Positions 19,413-28,736 are shown, counted from the stretch's first letter. The stretch is DNA of 64,000 bases from Ciceribacter thiooxidans (GCF_014126615.1 NZ_CP059896.1:313501-377500); one strand, 5' to 3'. Notes: generated by a model not told the origin, from the letters alone. Made by a program: numbers and translations.

Positions 19413-20954
19413 TCAGCCGACGTCGAACTTCACACCCTGTGCCAGCGGCAGCGTCTTGCCGTAGTTCACGGTGTTGGTGGCGCGGCGCATATAGGCCTTC
19501 CAGGCGTCGGAACCGGATTCGCGGCCGCCGCCGGTTTCCTTTTCACCGCCGAACGCACCGCCGATCTCGGCGCCCGACGGGCCGATATTGACGTTGGCGA
19601 TGCCGCAATCGGAGCCGCGGGCGGAGACGAAGGTCTCGGCTTCCTGCATGTTGTTGGTGAAGATGGACGAGGAGAGGCCCTGCGGCACGTCGTTGTTGAG
19701 TGCCAGCGCCTCGTCAAAGTCGCTGTACTTCATGACATAGAGGATCGGGGCGAAGGTCTCTTCCTTCACCGGTCCGGTCTGGGCCGGCATCTCGACGATC
19801 GCTGGTCGGACGTAGAAGGCATCCGCCGCTTCATTTTGCAGGGTGCGTTCCCCGCCCGAGACCTTGCCACCGGCAGCCTTCGCCTCAGCCAGCGCCTTCT
19901 GCATGCGGTCGTAGGAGCCGCCGTCGATCAGCGGGCCGACGAGCGTCGACGACTGGAGCGGATTGCCGATCGTGACGGAGCCATAGGCCTGGACCAGTCG
20001 CGGCACCAGCTTGTCGTAGACGCTCTCGTGCACGAAGAGGCGACGAAGCGTCGTGCAGCGCTGGCCGGCGGTACCCATCGCCGCGAAGGCGACGCCGCGC
20101 AGCGTCAGGTCGAGATCGGCCGTCGGGCAGACGATCGCGGCATTGTTACCGCCGAGTTCGAGGATCGAGCGGGCGAAGCGCGTGGCGAGCCGCGGTCCGA
20201 CGGCACGGCCCATGGCCGTCGAGCCGGTTGCCGATACGAGCGGGACGCGCGGGTGATCGACTAACACTTCGCCGACGTCGCGGCCGCCGATGAGCAGGGT
20301 GGACAGGTTGGCGGGTGCCTTGCCGCCTTCGGCGACATAGCGAGCGAGCGCCTTTTCGAAGATCGCTTGGGTCGCGAGCGCGGTGAGCGGGGTCTTTTCA
20401 GACGGCTTCCAGACGGTCGAGTTGCCGCACACGAGGGCAAGCGCCGCGTTCCACGACCAGACTGCAACCGGGAAGTTGAAGGCGGAGATGATGCCGGTGA
20501 CGCCGAGAGGGTGCCACGTCTCCATCATGCGGTGGTCGGCGCGCTCGGTGGCAATCGTCAGACCGTAGAGCTGGCGGGAGAGGCCGACCGCGAAGTCGCA
20601 GATGTCGATCATCTCCTGGACCTCGCCGAGGCCTTCGGAAAGGATCTTGCCGACTTCGATCGAGACCAGACGGCCGAGGTCGGCCTTGGCGGCACGCAGT
20701 TCCTCACCGAGCAGGCGAATGAGTTCGCCGCGCTTCGGCGCCGGAACCAGCCGCCATTCCAGGAATGCCTGGTGCGCCGCGGCGATCGCCTTGTCCGCAT
20801 CGGCCGAGCTGATTTCGGCGAGCTTCGCCAGTTCTTCGCCGTTGACCGGGGACCGGACGGCAAGCGTGCCGCCGGAGAGCTTCGCCTGCGGGACACCGAG
20901 GCGGGTGAGGATGGCGCTGACTTCGGTCGAGAGACCAAGATGGGCGAGGGTCAT
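19413..20954 (-). CDS. amaB: L-2-aminoadipate semialdehyde dehydrogenase, ALDH7 family
   Basis: A 513-residue aldehyde dehydrogenase of the ALDH7/antiquitin class. NAD-binding is marked by ISAFNFPVAVWSWNAALAL and the Rossmann turn VSATGSTAMGRAVGP; the general base Glu is in ARSILELGGNNAAIV and the catalytic Cys in GTAGQRCTTLRRLF. ALDH7 enzymes oxidise 2-aminoadipate 6-semialdehyde (in equilibrium with piperideine-6-carboxylate) to 2-aminoadipate. The gene lies 54 bp after a pipecolate-oxidase-like gene and near a probable hydroxylysine-degrading fusion, both of which should make this very substrate. Confidence 0.88.
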   Translation of the reverse strand: MTLAHLGLSTEVSAILTRLGVPQAKLSGGTLAVRSPVNGEELAKLAEISSADADKAIAAAHQAFLEWRLVPAPKRGELIRLLGEELRAAKADLGRLVSIEVGKILSEGLGEVQEMIDICDFAVGLSRQLYGLTIATERADHRMMETWHPLGVTGIISAFNFPVAVWSWNAALALVCGNSTVWKPSEKTPLTALATQAIFEKALARYVAEGGKAPANLSTLLIGGRDVGEVLVDHPRVPLVSATGSTAMGRAVGPRLATRFARSILELGGNNAAIVCPTADLDLTLRGVAFAAMGTAGQRCTTLRRLFVHESVYDKLVPRLVQAYGSVTIGNPLQSSTLVGPLIDGGSYDRMQKALAEAKAAGGKVSGGERTLQNEAADAFYVRPAIVEMPAQTGPVKEETFAPILYVMKYSDFDEALALNNDVPQGLSSSIFTNNMQEAETFVSARGSDCGIANVNIGPSGAEIGGAFGGEKETGGGRESGSDAWKAYMRRATNTVNYGKTLPLAQGVKFDVG

Positions 20955-21008
20955 TGGGGTCCTTCCAGTTCTTTCGTTTTGTTATGGCTGGGGAGCGGCG
21001 ACTCTTGT

Positions 21009-22292
21009 CTAGACGCGGGCTCCCGCGAAATGGGCGATTTGCGCGCCAGCTTCGTAGTAGGCGCCCTTCAACGTGCGCAGCGATGCCTTTTGGACCGCGG
21101 TCACCGGCAGCGGCAGATCGGCCTCGGGGAGCTCGCCGAGAACGCGGCGTGCAATCGTCTTACCGAAAACCGTGCCCGGTGCAATCCCGCGGCCGTTGTA
21201 GCCGGAGAAGCCTACGACCTTCGGGGCGAAAGCGTGGAAGCGCGGCAGTGCGTCGCTCGTCATGCCGATGCGGCCGTACCACTCGGCCTCGAATTCGATG
21301 CCGGCGAGCGCCGGGAAGAGTTTCTTGAGTGCTCGCTTCGCCCAGGCACGGTGGACGGCGAGGCCGGTGTTGCGCAGCGCTCCGACGCTTCCGAAAACGA
21401 GGCGACCGGCCCGGTCCATGCGGAAGGAGGAGAGCACTTCCCTGGTATCCCAGCAGCCCTCGCGGCCTGGCAGGATCGTCTTCAGGAGTTCTTTCGGCAG
21501 AGGAGCCGTGGCGAAATTGAAATAGGGGAGCAGTACCTGCTCGTTGCGGACGGCTTCCCAGGGGCCGGTCGAATAGAATTCCGAGGCGACGATAATCCAG
21601 TCGGCGGAAACCGAACCGCCTTTCGTGCGAACGATCCAGCGGTCGCCGGTGCGCTCCGTCGAGACTGCGGCGCTGCCGGTATGAATGGTGGCGCCTGCCG
21701 CGATCGCTGCCTTGGCCAGGCCGCGGACATAGGCGAGTGGCTGCAGCGTTCCTGCGCGCATGTCGAGCAGGGAGCCTGCATAAGCGGTTGTGCCGGTGCG
21801 CCTCGCCGTTTCCTCCGCCGAAAGGATGCGAACGTCGGCGCCCCGTTCCGCCCACTGCCGGCATCGCTCCTTGATTTCGTCGAGCCCGGATTTGCCGACC
21901 GCGCAATGCAGCGTTCCGTTCTTCTCGATTTCGCAATCGATGCCGTGCTTCTCGACCAGTTCACGCACCAGCAGCGGTGCATTCCCAAGAAGGTCGAGCA
22001 AGCGCTCGCCGTAGATTGGTCCGAGCACACCCGGGATCTCCGAAGGCATGACCCACATGCCGCCGTTGATCAGGCCGACATTGCGTCCGGCGCCGCCGAA
22101 GCCGATTTCCGTCGCTTCGAGAAGAACGACTTTCACGCCCTTCTCGGCGAGATGCAGCGCCGCCGAGATACCGGTATAGCCGCCGCCGACGATGGCGACA
22201 TCCGCCGTAAGGTCGCCGGCAAGAGGAGATGTTCGTGGAGCCGCGGGAGCGGTCTTTTCCCACAAACCGTGGGAACGTGGATCATTCAACAT
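21009..22292 (-). CDS. amaA: FAD-dependent L-pipecolate oxidase
   Basis: A 427-residue DAO-family flavoprotein. The FAD-binding Rossmann motif is DVAIVGGGYTGISAALHLAEKG; the second flavin contact, FGGAGRNVGLINGG, matches the GSGRNxGxxN block of Pseudomonas AmaA. AmaA oxidises L-pipecolate to piperideine-6-carboxylate, which opens to 2-aminoadipate semialdehyde. The ATG at 22292 starts MLNDPRSHGLWEK; the frame is open further upstream but without a ribosome site. It precedes amaB, so the pair completes two steps of lysine degradation. A related amine oxidase specificity cannot be excluded. Confidence 0.82.
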   Translation of the reverse strand: MLNDPRSHGLWEKTAPAAPRTSPLAGDLTADVAIVGGGYTGISAALHLAEKGVKVVLLEATEIGFGGAGRNVGLINGGMWVMPSEIPGVLGPIYGERLLDLLGNAPLLVRELVEKHGIDCEIEKNGTLHCAVGKSGLDEIKERCRQWAERGADVRILSAEETARRTGTTAYAGSLLDMRAGTLQPLAYVRGLAKAAIAAGATIHTGSAAVSTERTGDRWIVRTKGGSVSADWIIVASEFYSTGPWEAVRNEQVLLPYFNFATAPLPKELLKTILPGREGCWDTREVLSSFRMDRAGRLVFGSVGALRNTGLAVHRAWAKRALKKLFPALAGIEFEAEWYGRIGMTSDALPRFHAFAPKVVGFSGYNGRGIAPGTVFGKTIARRVLGELPEADLPLPVTAVQKASLRTLKGAYYEAGAQIAHFAGARV

Positions 22293-22511
22293 GAGTGTCG
22301 TCCGTGTGAGGCCTGCCGGAAGCTTCGCTCCGGCGCGGCGGGTAAATCCTTCGGCTCGACATCGGGATGCCGCAAGGTCGATATCGGTCCGGGTCCGCTG
22401 CCGGTCCAAAGCGGCCATTCATTCCGTGCGCGCTGTCTTGCGGAAATTAGAAGAGGATTTTATCCAGCAGTACCGATAAATTCTCAAGAGTTCATTCCCA
22501 AGGGGTATAAC

Positions 22512-23441
22512 ATGCTGCCCGCCCGGCGCTTCCTGCCTTCGCTCTCTCTGCTGGCTGCCTTCGAGGCGGCGGCGCGGACGGGAAGCATCACCGCAGCCGC
22601 CAAGGAGCTCGATCTCACCCAGAGTGCCGTGAGCCGTCAGATCAAGGCACTGGAGAACCAGATCGGGGTCGATCTCTTCGTACGCGAGCGGCAGACCATC
22701 CGTCTCACCGTCGCCGGCGAAAGCTACGCTCACGAGATCCGCGAGGCGTTGCGCCGCATTTCCAGCGCCTCGCTGAACCTCAGGGCCAATCCGCGCGGCG
22801 GCACGCTGAACCTCGCCATCCTCCCGACCTTCGGCGCGCGCTGGCTGGCGCCCCGGCTCGGACGTTTTCTCGATGCCAATCCGGGGATCACCATCAATCT
22901 CGTCACCCGGCTGTCGCCCTTCGATTTCCGTCTCGACGCAATCGATGCCGCCATCCACTTCGGCCAGTCGGTCTGGCCGGGCGCGGAACTGACGCTGCTG
23001 ATGAAGGAGACGACAATCCCTGCCTGCAGCCCGGCCTTCAAGGCTGCCCACAAGATCGAACAGCCGGCCGACCTTCTCGACGTATCGCTGCTGCATCTCA
23101 CCACCCGGCCGGATGCCTGGGAAAAGTGGTTTGCCCGCTCCGGCGTGCATGCGGAAAGCGTCCACGGCATGCTCTTCGACCAGTTCGCCACCGCTTCGCA
23201 GGCAGCGATGGGCGGGCTCGGCGTCGCGCTCCTGCCGGTCTTCCTCATCCGCGAGGAACTGCGGCGCGGAGAGCTGGTGCCGGCGATCGACAAGGAAGTC
23301 GAGAGCAGCGAGCGCTATTATCTCGCCTACAGCCGCGAGCGGGCGAACTATCCGCCGCTCGTCGCCTTCCGCAACTGGATCGTCGAGGAAGCCGAGCGTG
23401 AGCCGCAGGGGCAGGTGCGGGAACCGTCACCAGCCCTCTGA
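22512..23441 (+). CDS. LysR-family transcriptional regulator of the lysine-catabolic genes
   Basis: A 309-residue LysR-type regulator. The winged HTH is at residues 9-65 (LSLLAAFEAAARTGSITAAAKELDLTQSAVSRQIKALE), followed by a periplasmic-binding-protein-like effector domain (GGTLNLAILPTFGARWLAPRL onward). It resembles the GcvA-like subgroup in its LPTFGARWL block. It diverges from amaA across 219 bp and its last 15 bp overlap the end of the convergent kinase-phospholyase gene, so it most likely controls amaAB and perhaps the fusion gene. The ATG follows AAGGGG. Effector not known; pipecolate or aminoadipate semialdehyde are candidates. Confidence 0.88.
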   Translation: MLPARRFLPSLSLLAAFEAAARTGSITAAAKELDLTQSAVSRQIKALENQIGVDLFVRERQTIRLTVAGESYAHEIREALRRISSASLNLRANPRGGTLNLAILPTFGARWLAPRLGRFLDANPGITINLVTRLSPFDFRLDAIDAAIHFGQSVWPGAELTLLMKETTIPACSPAFKAAHKIEQPADLLDVSLLHLTTRPDAWEKWFARSGVHAESVHGMLFDQFATASQAAMGGLGVALLPVFLIREELRRGELVPAIDKEVESSERYYLAYSRERANYPPLVAFRNWIVEEAEREPQGQVREPSPAL

Positions 23442-26351
23442 CAGCACCTTTTCCAGCATGACGGCGAAGAAGTCGGCACTCTCGCGGGAGAGACAGAGCG
23501 GCGGCTTGATCTTGAGAACGTTGAGATGGTCGCCGGTCGGCTGCATGATGACGCCGAGATCGAGCAGGCGGTCGCAGATGCCGGCCGTCTCTTCGGTCGC
23601 CGGTTCCAGAGTCTCGCGGTCGCGAACGAATTCAAGCCCGAGGTAAAGCCCCATGCCGTGGACCGCGCCGACGAGCGGGAAGCGCTGGCCGAGCGCTTCC
23701 AGCCGCGCCTTCAGGTGGTCGCCGGTCTCGCGGGCGTTTTCCTGCAGGCGCTCCTCGCGCATGATGTCGAGCACGGTCATGCCGACGACGCAACTGACCG
23801 GACTGCCGCCGGCGGACGAGAAGAAGTAGCCTTCCTGTTCCAGCGCATCGGCTATCTCCCGGCGGGTGATCACGGCGCCGAGCGGCTGGCCGTTGCCCAT
23901 GCCCTTGGCGACAGTGATGATGTCCGGCACGACGCCCTGTTCCTCGAAACCCCAGAAGTAATGCCCGAGGCGGCCGTAGCCGACCTGCACCTCGTCGGCT
24001 ATGCAGACCCCGCCGCGCTCGCGGATCATGCCGTAGACCTGCTGCAGGTAGCCGGGCGGCAACGGGATGCCGCCGGCGTTGCCGTAGACCGTCTCGCAGA
24101 TGAAGCCGGCGAGTCCGCCTCCGCTATCGTCGATCCGCTGCAAAGCCTTTGCCATGGCGCCGATATAGTCCGCGGTTGAATCCTTGCCGCGGAAGGGACC
24201 GCGATAGGTGTTCGGCGCCGTGACCGGATGCACCCAGTCCGGCCGTGTCTCGAGCGCTCTCGGATTGTCGGCGATCGAGGTGGAAACGGCGTCGCTCGCC
24301 ACCGTCCACCCGTGATAGGCCTCGAGCAGGCTGACGATGTTGCGCGCGCCGGCATAGGCCCAGGCGAGGCGGAGGGCGAGGTCGTTTGCCTCCGAACCGC
24401 TGTTGACGAGGAAGACCGTGTCGAGCCCTTCGGGCGCAAGCTCGGCTAACCGGTTGGAGAACTCCGCGACCGCCGCGTAGTGGAAGCGCGAATTGGTGTT
24501 GAGCAGCGACCACTGCCGGCCGACGGCGCGCGCCAGCCGCGGATGGCCGTGGCCGAGAATGGTGACGTTGTTGACCATGTCGAGATAGGCGCGCCCGCAG
24601 ACGTCGAACATGTGCTCCTTCCAGCCGCGTTCGATCTGCGGTGGGTTGGTATAGTAGTTCTTCTGCGGCTGGGCGAAACTCCTCTGCCGCATCGCAAGGA
24701 GTTCTGCACTGTGCGGCGCGGGAGCGTCGAGGCTGACCCCGAGCAGTGGCGATGGTGAAGGGCAGAGCACTGACCATGCGGCCGCCTGTTCGGATGTCGC
24801 GAAGAGCGGTGGCACGAGGTCCGCGTCGCGGCAGAGCTGCAGGCGCAGGCCGCCGACCGCGCCGGCGGCACCCGCGACATGGCCAATGGACTGGCCCGCG
24901 GTCACAGCCTCGCCGGCTTCGAGCGCGCAGTCGAGACCATCGATGTGAAGGCACATGTCGTCTGACACAAGCGCGAGGTGATGGCCGTTGCGAGCAATCG
25001 TGGCGTCGAAGGGCGCAACCGCCTCGGCACCTGCCGGCAGGCAGATATCGACGTGCAGTGCGCAAGTCGCCGGCGCCCGGTCGCTGCGTAGCCGCGTGTA
25101 GGAAAGCCGGTATTCGCCGTAGCGGGTCGAGGCGACGTCGGTCTCCGCCGCGGCCTTGGCTAGGAGCTTCCAGTCGATCTCGTGATCCGACCAGTTGTCG
25201 TTGACGAAGTCGAGGCTGAGGACCGAAAGATCGGTGAGGCGGACGTCCTCGGGGGCGATGCCGGGCAGAAGCCGGCCGATCGCTGGCATCGGCTTTTCGG
25301 CGGAGAACCCGACCGCTTGCAGGATCGCGGCCTCCATCAGTGAGAAGGGCACCGCGTTTGCGACCTCGAAGATCTTCCGTTCGTGGTCGATATTGCCGAG
25401 CACGTAAGCGTTGTCGGGCTCGATCGTCAGCTGTTGCTCGCTGCTCGCGACGAGGATCACCGCCCGTGCGACGACCAGCGGCCAGAGCGCCCGCAACTCC
25501 TCTTCCTTCAGCGGATAGAGCGCATGGAAGGCGCGGATCGCCGGCAGTATGAAGAAGGGGTCACCGTCGGCGTGATGCAACAGGGAGGCGCAGGTGACCG
25601 CGAGATCGGCCACCAGCCAGCCGGTCATGACATCACCGAAGTCGATGACACCGTCGGGGAGGAAGCGACCATGCTGGTCCCGCCGGCTGACGACATTGTC
25701 GTCGGTCACGTCGTGATGGATCGGCTGCGTCCTGAAGGCGGCCTGCAGCGGGCGGATGTGCTTTACCGCGGCGATCATCGCTTTGGCGATGGCGTCGCGC
25801 CTCGCATGGTCGGTCACGGAGCCGAGGAGCTGGAGCGCCACCGGCCCGGCTCGGCGCAGGTCCCATTGCAGGTCACGGTCAAGCCCCGGATGAGAGAAGT
25901 CGCGCAATCCGAGAGCGATCTGTGCCGAGAGGGTGCCGAGCGCCGAAACCGCCTGCGTCGGTAGGAAGTGCTGCCGTGTCAGCGGTTCGCCGTCAAGATA
26001 GGTGAGGAGACGGACCTGGCAATCCTCTCCGTCAAGGGAAAGCGCAAGAATGTGCCTTCCGGCGCTGTCGGCGAGGGGGACGGGCACGCGCGGCATGTTC
26101 TGGAGGCCCGCGAGGTGGTGCATCGCGGCATTCTGCGCCTCGAGTTCGATCGTCGCGTATTCGGCGCGGGCGATCTTCAAGACGAAGCGCGAGGCGCTGG
26201 TGTCGATCAGGTAGTTGCGGTCCTGCTGGCTGCCGAGTTCGCGGATCGCGCCTGCCAGTCCGTAGTGCTCCCGCAGGATTGCCGCCGCCTGTTCGGCACT
26301 GACGTTCGGCCGCGGCAGCCGGGCGCGCTGCATAGAAGCATTGTCGGACAT
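23427..26351 (-). CDS. kinase-phospholyase fusion: APH kinase + M23/lipoyl-like + class III PLP enzyme (probable 5-hydroxylysine or phosphoethanolamine degradation)
   Basis: A 974-residue fusion. Residues about 20-330 are an APH-like kinase (Lys 59; catalytic loop HHDVTDDNVV at 212-221; metal block DFGD at 237-240) resembling human hydroxylysine kinase. Residues about 430-510 are a beta-rich M23/lipoyl-like insert. Residues about 555-974 are a class III PLP fold: SGSEAN at 651-656, ADEVQ with Asp 786, and the Schiff-base Lys 816 in VAKGMGNGQP. The last part is closest to AGXT2L-type ammonia-phospho-lyases, which split phosphohydroxylysine into aminoadipate semialdehyde, ammonia and phosphate, or phosphoethanolamine into acetaldehyde. 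The neighbouring AASA dehydrogenase favours hydroxylysine. Family and fusion are clear; substrate is inferred. Confidence 0.85.
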   Translation of the reverse strand: MSDNASMQRARLPRPNVSAEQAAAILREHYGLAGAIRELGSQQDRNYLIDTSASRFVLKIARAEYATIELEAQNAAMHHLAGLQNMPRVPVPLADSAGRHILALSLDGEDCQVRLLTYLDGEPLTRQHFLPTQAVSALGTLSAQIALGLRDFSHPGLDRDLQWDLRRAGPVALQLLGSVTDHARRDAIAKAMIAAVKHIRPLQAAFRTQPIHHDVTDDNVVSRRDQHGRFLPDGVIDFGDVMTGWLVADLAVTCASLLHHADGDPFFILPAIRAFHALYPLKEEELRALWPLVVARAVILVASSEQQLTIEPDNAYVLGNIDHERKIFEVANAVPFSLMEAAILQAVGFSAEKPMPAIGRLLPGIAPEDVRLTDLSVLSLDFVNDNWSDHEIDWKLLAKAAAETDVASTRYGEYRLSYTRLRSDRAPATCALHVDICLPAGAEAVAPFDATIARNGHHLALVSDDMCLHIDGLDCALEAGEAVTAGQSIGHVAGAAGAVGGLRLQLCRDADLVPPLFATSEQAAAWSVLCPSPSPLLGVSLDAPAPHSAELLAMRQRSFAQPQKNYYTNPPQIERGWKEHMFDVCGRAYLDMVNNVTILGHGHPRLARAVGRQWSLLNTNSRFHYAAVAEFSNRLAELAPEGLDTVFLVNSGSEANDLALRLAWAYAGARNIVSLLEAYHGWTVASDAVSTSIADNPRALETRPDWVHPVTAPNTYRGPFRGKDSTADYIGAMAKALQRIDDSGGGLAGFICETVYGNAGGIPLPPGYLQQVYGMIRERGGVCIADEVQVGYGRLGHYFWGFEEQGVVPDIITVAKGMGNGQPLGAVITRREIADALEQEGYFFSSAGGSPVSCVVGMTVLDIMREERLQENARETGDHLKARLEALGQRFPLVGAVHGMGLYLGLEFVRDRETLEPATEETAGICDRLLDLGVIMQPTGDHLNVLKIKPPLCLSRESADFFAVMLEKVLSEGW

Positions 26352-26404
26352 GATTGGTCTCCCTCGAGAATCCTTGAACGGAGATTATCAGAGGAAAAGC
26401 AGGC

Positions 26405-26439
26405 GTCTATCCCGGCGACGCGTTCGTGCCGGGATAGAC
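26405..26439 (-). terminator. intrinsic terminator of purU
   Basis: A perfect 12-bp stem (GTCTATCCCGGC and its complement) with an 11-nt loop, beginning about 29 nt after the purU stop; on the minus strand it is followed within a few bases by CTTTTCC. It separates purU from the downstream fusion gene, which therefore probably has its own promoter. Confidence 0.75.
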
Positions 26440-26467
26440 CTTTTCTGCGGACAATGGTCGCTGGGGC

Positions 26468-27352
26468 TCAGCCCATGCGCTCGGAGGCATAGGAGCCCGG
26501 GGAGGCGGGGAAGACGACGGTGCGGTTGCCGTTGATGAAGGTGCGGTGATGGATGTGGGCGTGGATGGCACGCGCCAGCACCTGGCTCTCGACGTCGCGG
26601 CCGATCGAGACGTAGTCCTCGGCCGACTGCGCATGGGTGATGCGGGCGACGTCCTGCTCGATGATCGGGCCCTCGTCGAGATCGGCGGTGACGTAGTGGG
26701 CGGTCGCCCCGATCAGCTTCACGCCGCGCTCGAAGGCCTGCTTGTAGGGGTTGGCGCCCTTGAAGCTCGGCAGGAAGGAGTGGTGGATGTTGATGATCTT
26801 GCCCGACATCTTCTTGCAGAGACTGTCGGAAAGGACCTGCATATAGCGTGCGAGCACGATGAGCTCGGTGCCAGTCTGCTCGACGAGGTCCAGCAACTGC
26901 TTCTCGGCCTGCGGCTTGTTCTCCTTGGTCACCTTGATGTGGTAGAAGGGGATGTCATGGTTGACGACGACCTTCTGATAATCGAAGTGGTTGGAGACGA
27001 CGCCGACGATGTCGATCGGCAGTGCGCCGATCTTCCAGCGGTAGAGCAGGTCGTTGAGGCAGTGGCCGAAGCGCGAGACCATCAGCAGCACCTTCATGCG
27101 CTCGCTGGCGTCGTGCATGTCCCATTCCATGCCGAAGGTCTCGGCGATTGCGCCGAAATCTGCGACGAGCGCTTCGCGCGCGGCACCCTCTTCCGAAATG
27201 AAGCTCACCCGCATGAAGAACTTGCCGGTGTCGAGGTCGTCGAACTGCGAGGAGTCGACGATGTTGCAGCCTTTCCCGGCAAGGTAACCCGATATCGCCG
27301 CGACGATGCCGCGGGTCGACTTGCAGGAAACCGTCAAAACGTAACTCTTCAT
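26468..27352 (-). CDS. purU: formyltetrahydrofolate deformylase
   Basis: A 294-residue PurU: hydrolyses 10-formyl-tetrahydrofolate to formate and tetrahydrofolate, balancing one-carbon pools. The N-terminal ACT domain (LTVSCKSTRGIVAAISGYLAGKGCNI) senses glycine/methionine in other species. The C-terminal formyltransferase-fold domain carries the catalytic His in IINIHHSFLPSFKGANP and Asp in ADLDEGPIIEQD. Length is normal. Rhizobia often keep several purU copies next to demethylation or amino-acid catabolic genes; here it sits upstream of the lysine-family genes, separated by a terminator. No direct functional link is evident. Confidence 0.94.
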   Translation of the reverse strand: MKSYVLTVSCKSTRGIVAAISGYLAGKGCNIVDSSQFDDLDTGKFFMRVSFISEEGAAREALVADFGAIAETFGMEWDMHDASERMKVLLMVSRFGHCLNDLLYRWKIGALPIDIVGVVSNHFDYQKVVVNHDIPFYHIKVTKENKPQAEKQLLDLVEQTGTELIVLARYMQVLSDSLCKKMSGKIINIHHSFLPSFKGANPYKQAFERGVKLIGATAHYVTADLDEGPIIEQDVARITHAQSAEDYVSIGRDVESQVLARAIHAHIHHRTFINGNRTVVFPASPGSYASERMG

Positions 27353-27662
27353 GTTCTCTCACCCTTTTACCGTCGCGAGCGGACTGGCGACTGCTCTAGC
27401 GCACTCGCCCACGGCACGCAAAGCCGTTGGCCCTTGTTTTCTGACTGCACGGGTTCGGTTTCCGGCGTTCGGTCACCTCCCGTTCCTTGAGTGTGAGCTT
27501 AGGGGGATGACAGAAAATTCCGTTCCGGTTGCGTCTTCTGCAAGCGATTTCCCGTCGTCGGGCTGCAAGGACCCGATCCGGACGGATTGTCCTCTGGCTT
27601 CCTTGACCTTTCCTCGCTGCCGGTCCTAACGTTCGCTTCGTCGTCGTCACGGGTGGGGTCGC
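27353..27662. promoter_or_regulatory. 310-bp divergent region between purU and the GH5 gene
   Basis: A possible sigma-70 promoter for the GH5 gene is TTGACC (27603-27608), 17 nt, then CTAACG (27626-27631), about 30 nt before the ATG at 27663. No strong palindrome, riboswitch or small gene is visible in the rest. Confidence 0.35.
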
Positions 27663-28736
27663 ATGTTCGCCGGTTCTTGTCTCAGGAGCTTTTCCTTTGT
27701 TTGCGCCGCGGCGGTGATCGCTGCTGTCTCTATCGTGGGCTCGCCGACGCAGGCGATGGAGGGGTGCTTTCGCGGCATTAATCTGTCGGGCGCCGAATTT
27801 GGCGAGCCGCCGGGGACGGCAGGCAAGGATTACGTCTATCCCTCGAATGAGACCATCGACTATTTCGCATCGAAGGGTTTCACCTCGGTGCGCCTTCCGT
27901 TCCGCTGGGAGCGCCTCCAGCCCCGGTTGGAAGCGGAGCTCGACACGGCCGAGCTCGCGCGTCTCGTCGATACGGTCGGACGCCTGCGAGAGCGAGGGCT
28001 GCGGATCGTGCTGGATCCGCATAACTACGCCCGTTATCGGGGCGAGCCGATCGGTTCGACAGCCGTGTCGGTGGCGGCGTTCGCGGACTTCTGGAGCCGG
28101 CTTGCGCGCGTCTTTGCAAACCAGCCGGATGTCTCCTTCGGATTGATGAACGAACCGCACGACATTTCAGCCGGCCAATGGTTCGAGGGCGCCAATGCTG
28201 CAATAGCCGGGATCCGCGAGGCCGGTGCCGACAATCTGGTGCTCGTTCCCGGGACGGCCTGGACCGGCGCCCACAGTTGGCAGACATCTCCTTCGGACGG
28301 AGCCAACGCCGACGTGATGCTCGGCGTCGTCGATCCGTCGGACAACTATGCCTACGAGGTCCACCAATATTTCGACTCCAATTTCTCCGGAACGAGTTCG
28401 AGCTGCGACCGCGCTTCGGATGCCGTTGCAGCCGTCGAGGCGTTCACGCGGTGGCTGCGCGATCACGGCAAACGCGGCTATCTCGGCGAATTCGGCGTGC
28501 CGGCCGGCGAGGCCTGTATCGGAGCTCTCGCCGACATGGTGAAGGTCGTCGAAGGCAATCGTGACCTTTGGGTCGGCTGGGCGTACTGGGTGGCGGGTGA
28601 CTGGTGGCCGCCGTCCGAGGCGCTGAACATCCAGCCGACGATCGAGGGCGACCGTCCACAGCTCGCGGGGCTCGCCCCGGCGCTCAAGGATTTCTCGTCG
28701 TCGGCTGCGGAATGCCCGGCGCTCGATCGTCCCTGA
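27663..28736 (+). CDS. secreted glycoside hydrolase family 5 (endoglucanase/endomannanase-like)
   Basis: A 357-residue secreted GH5 enzyme. The signal peptide spans about residues 1-31 (cleavage after PTQA). The fold starts with GCFRGINLSGAEFG and has the conserved SVRLPFRWERLQP strand. Catalytic residues: acid/base Glu 164 in GLMNEPHD and nucleophile Glu 276 in YLGEFGVP; conserved VHQYFDSN supplies the His-Tyr pair. Likely cleaves a beta-1,4-linked glucan or mannan in the periplasm or outside. In a polysaccharide locus such enzymes usually trim, release or recycle the polymer. Its last 53 bp overlap the 3' end of the convergent polymerase gene. Confidence 0.9.
   Translation: MFAGSCLRSFSFVCAAAVIAAVSIVGSPTQAMEGCFRGINLSGAEFGEPPGTAGKDYVYPSNETIDYFASKGFTSVRLPFRWERLQPRLEAELDTAELARLVDTVGRLRERGLRIVLDPHNYARYRGEPIGSTAVSVAAFADFWSRLARVFANQPDVSFGLMNEPHDISAGQWFEGANAAIAGIREAGADNLVLVPGTAWTGAHSWQTSPSDGANADVMLGVVDPSDNYAYEVHQYFDSNFSGTSSSCDRASDAVAAVEAFTRWLRDHGKRGYLGEFGVPAGEACIGALADMVKVVEGNRDLWVGWAYWVAGDWWPPSEALNIQPTIEGDRPQLAGLAPALKDFSSSAAECPALDRP

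Noticed and set aside
20367..22511. A plus-strand open frame in phase with the LysR gene, extending it by about 700 codons.
   Set aside because: It is antisense to amaB and amaA and has no domain; the LysR HTH begins at ATG 22512 with its own ribosome site.
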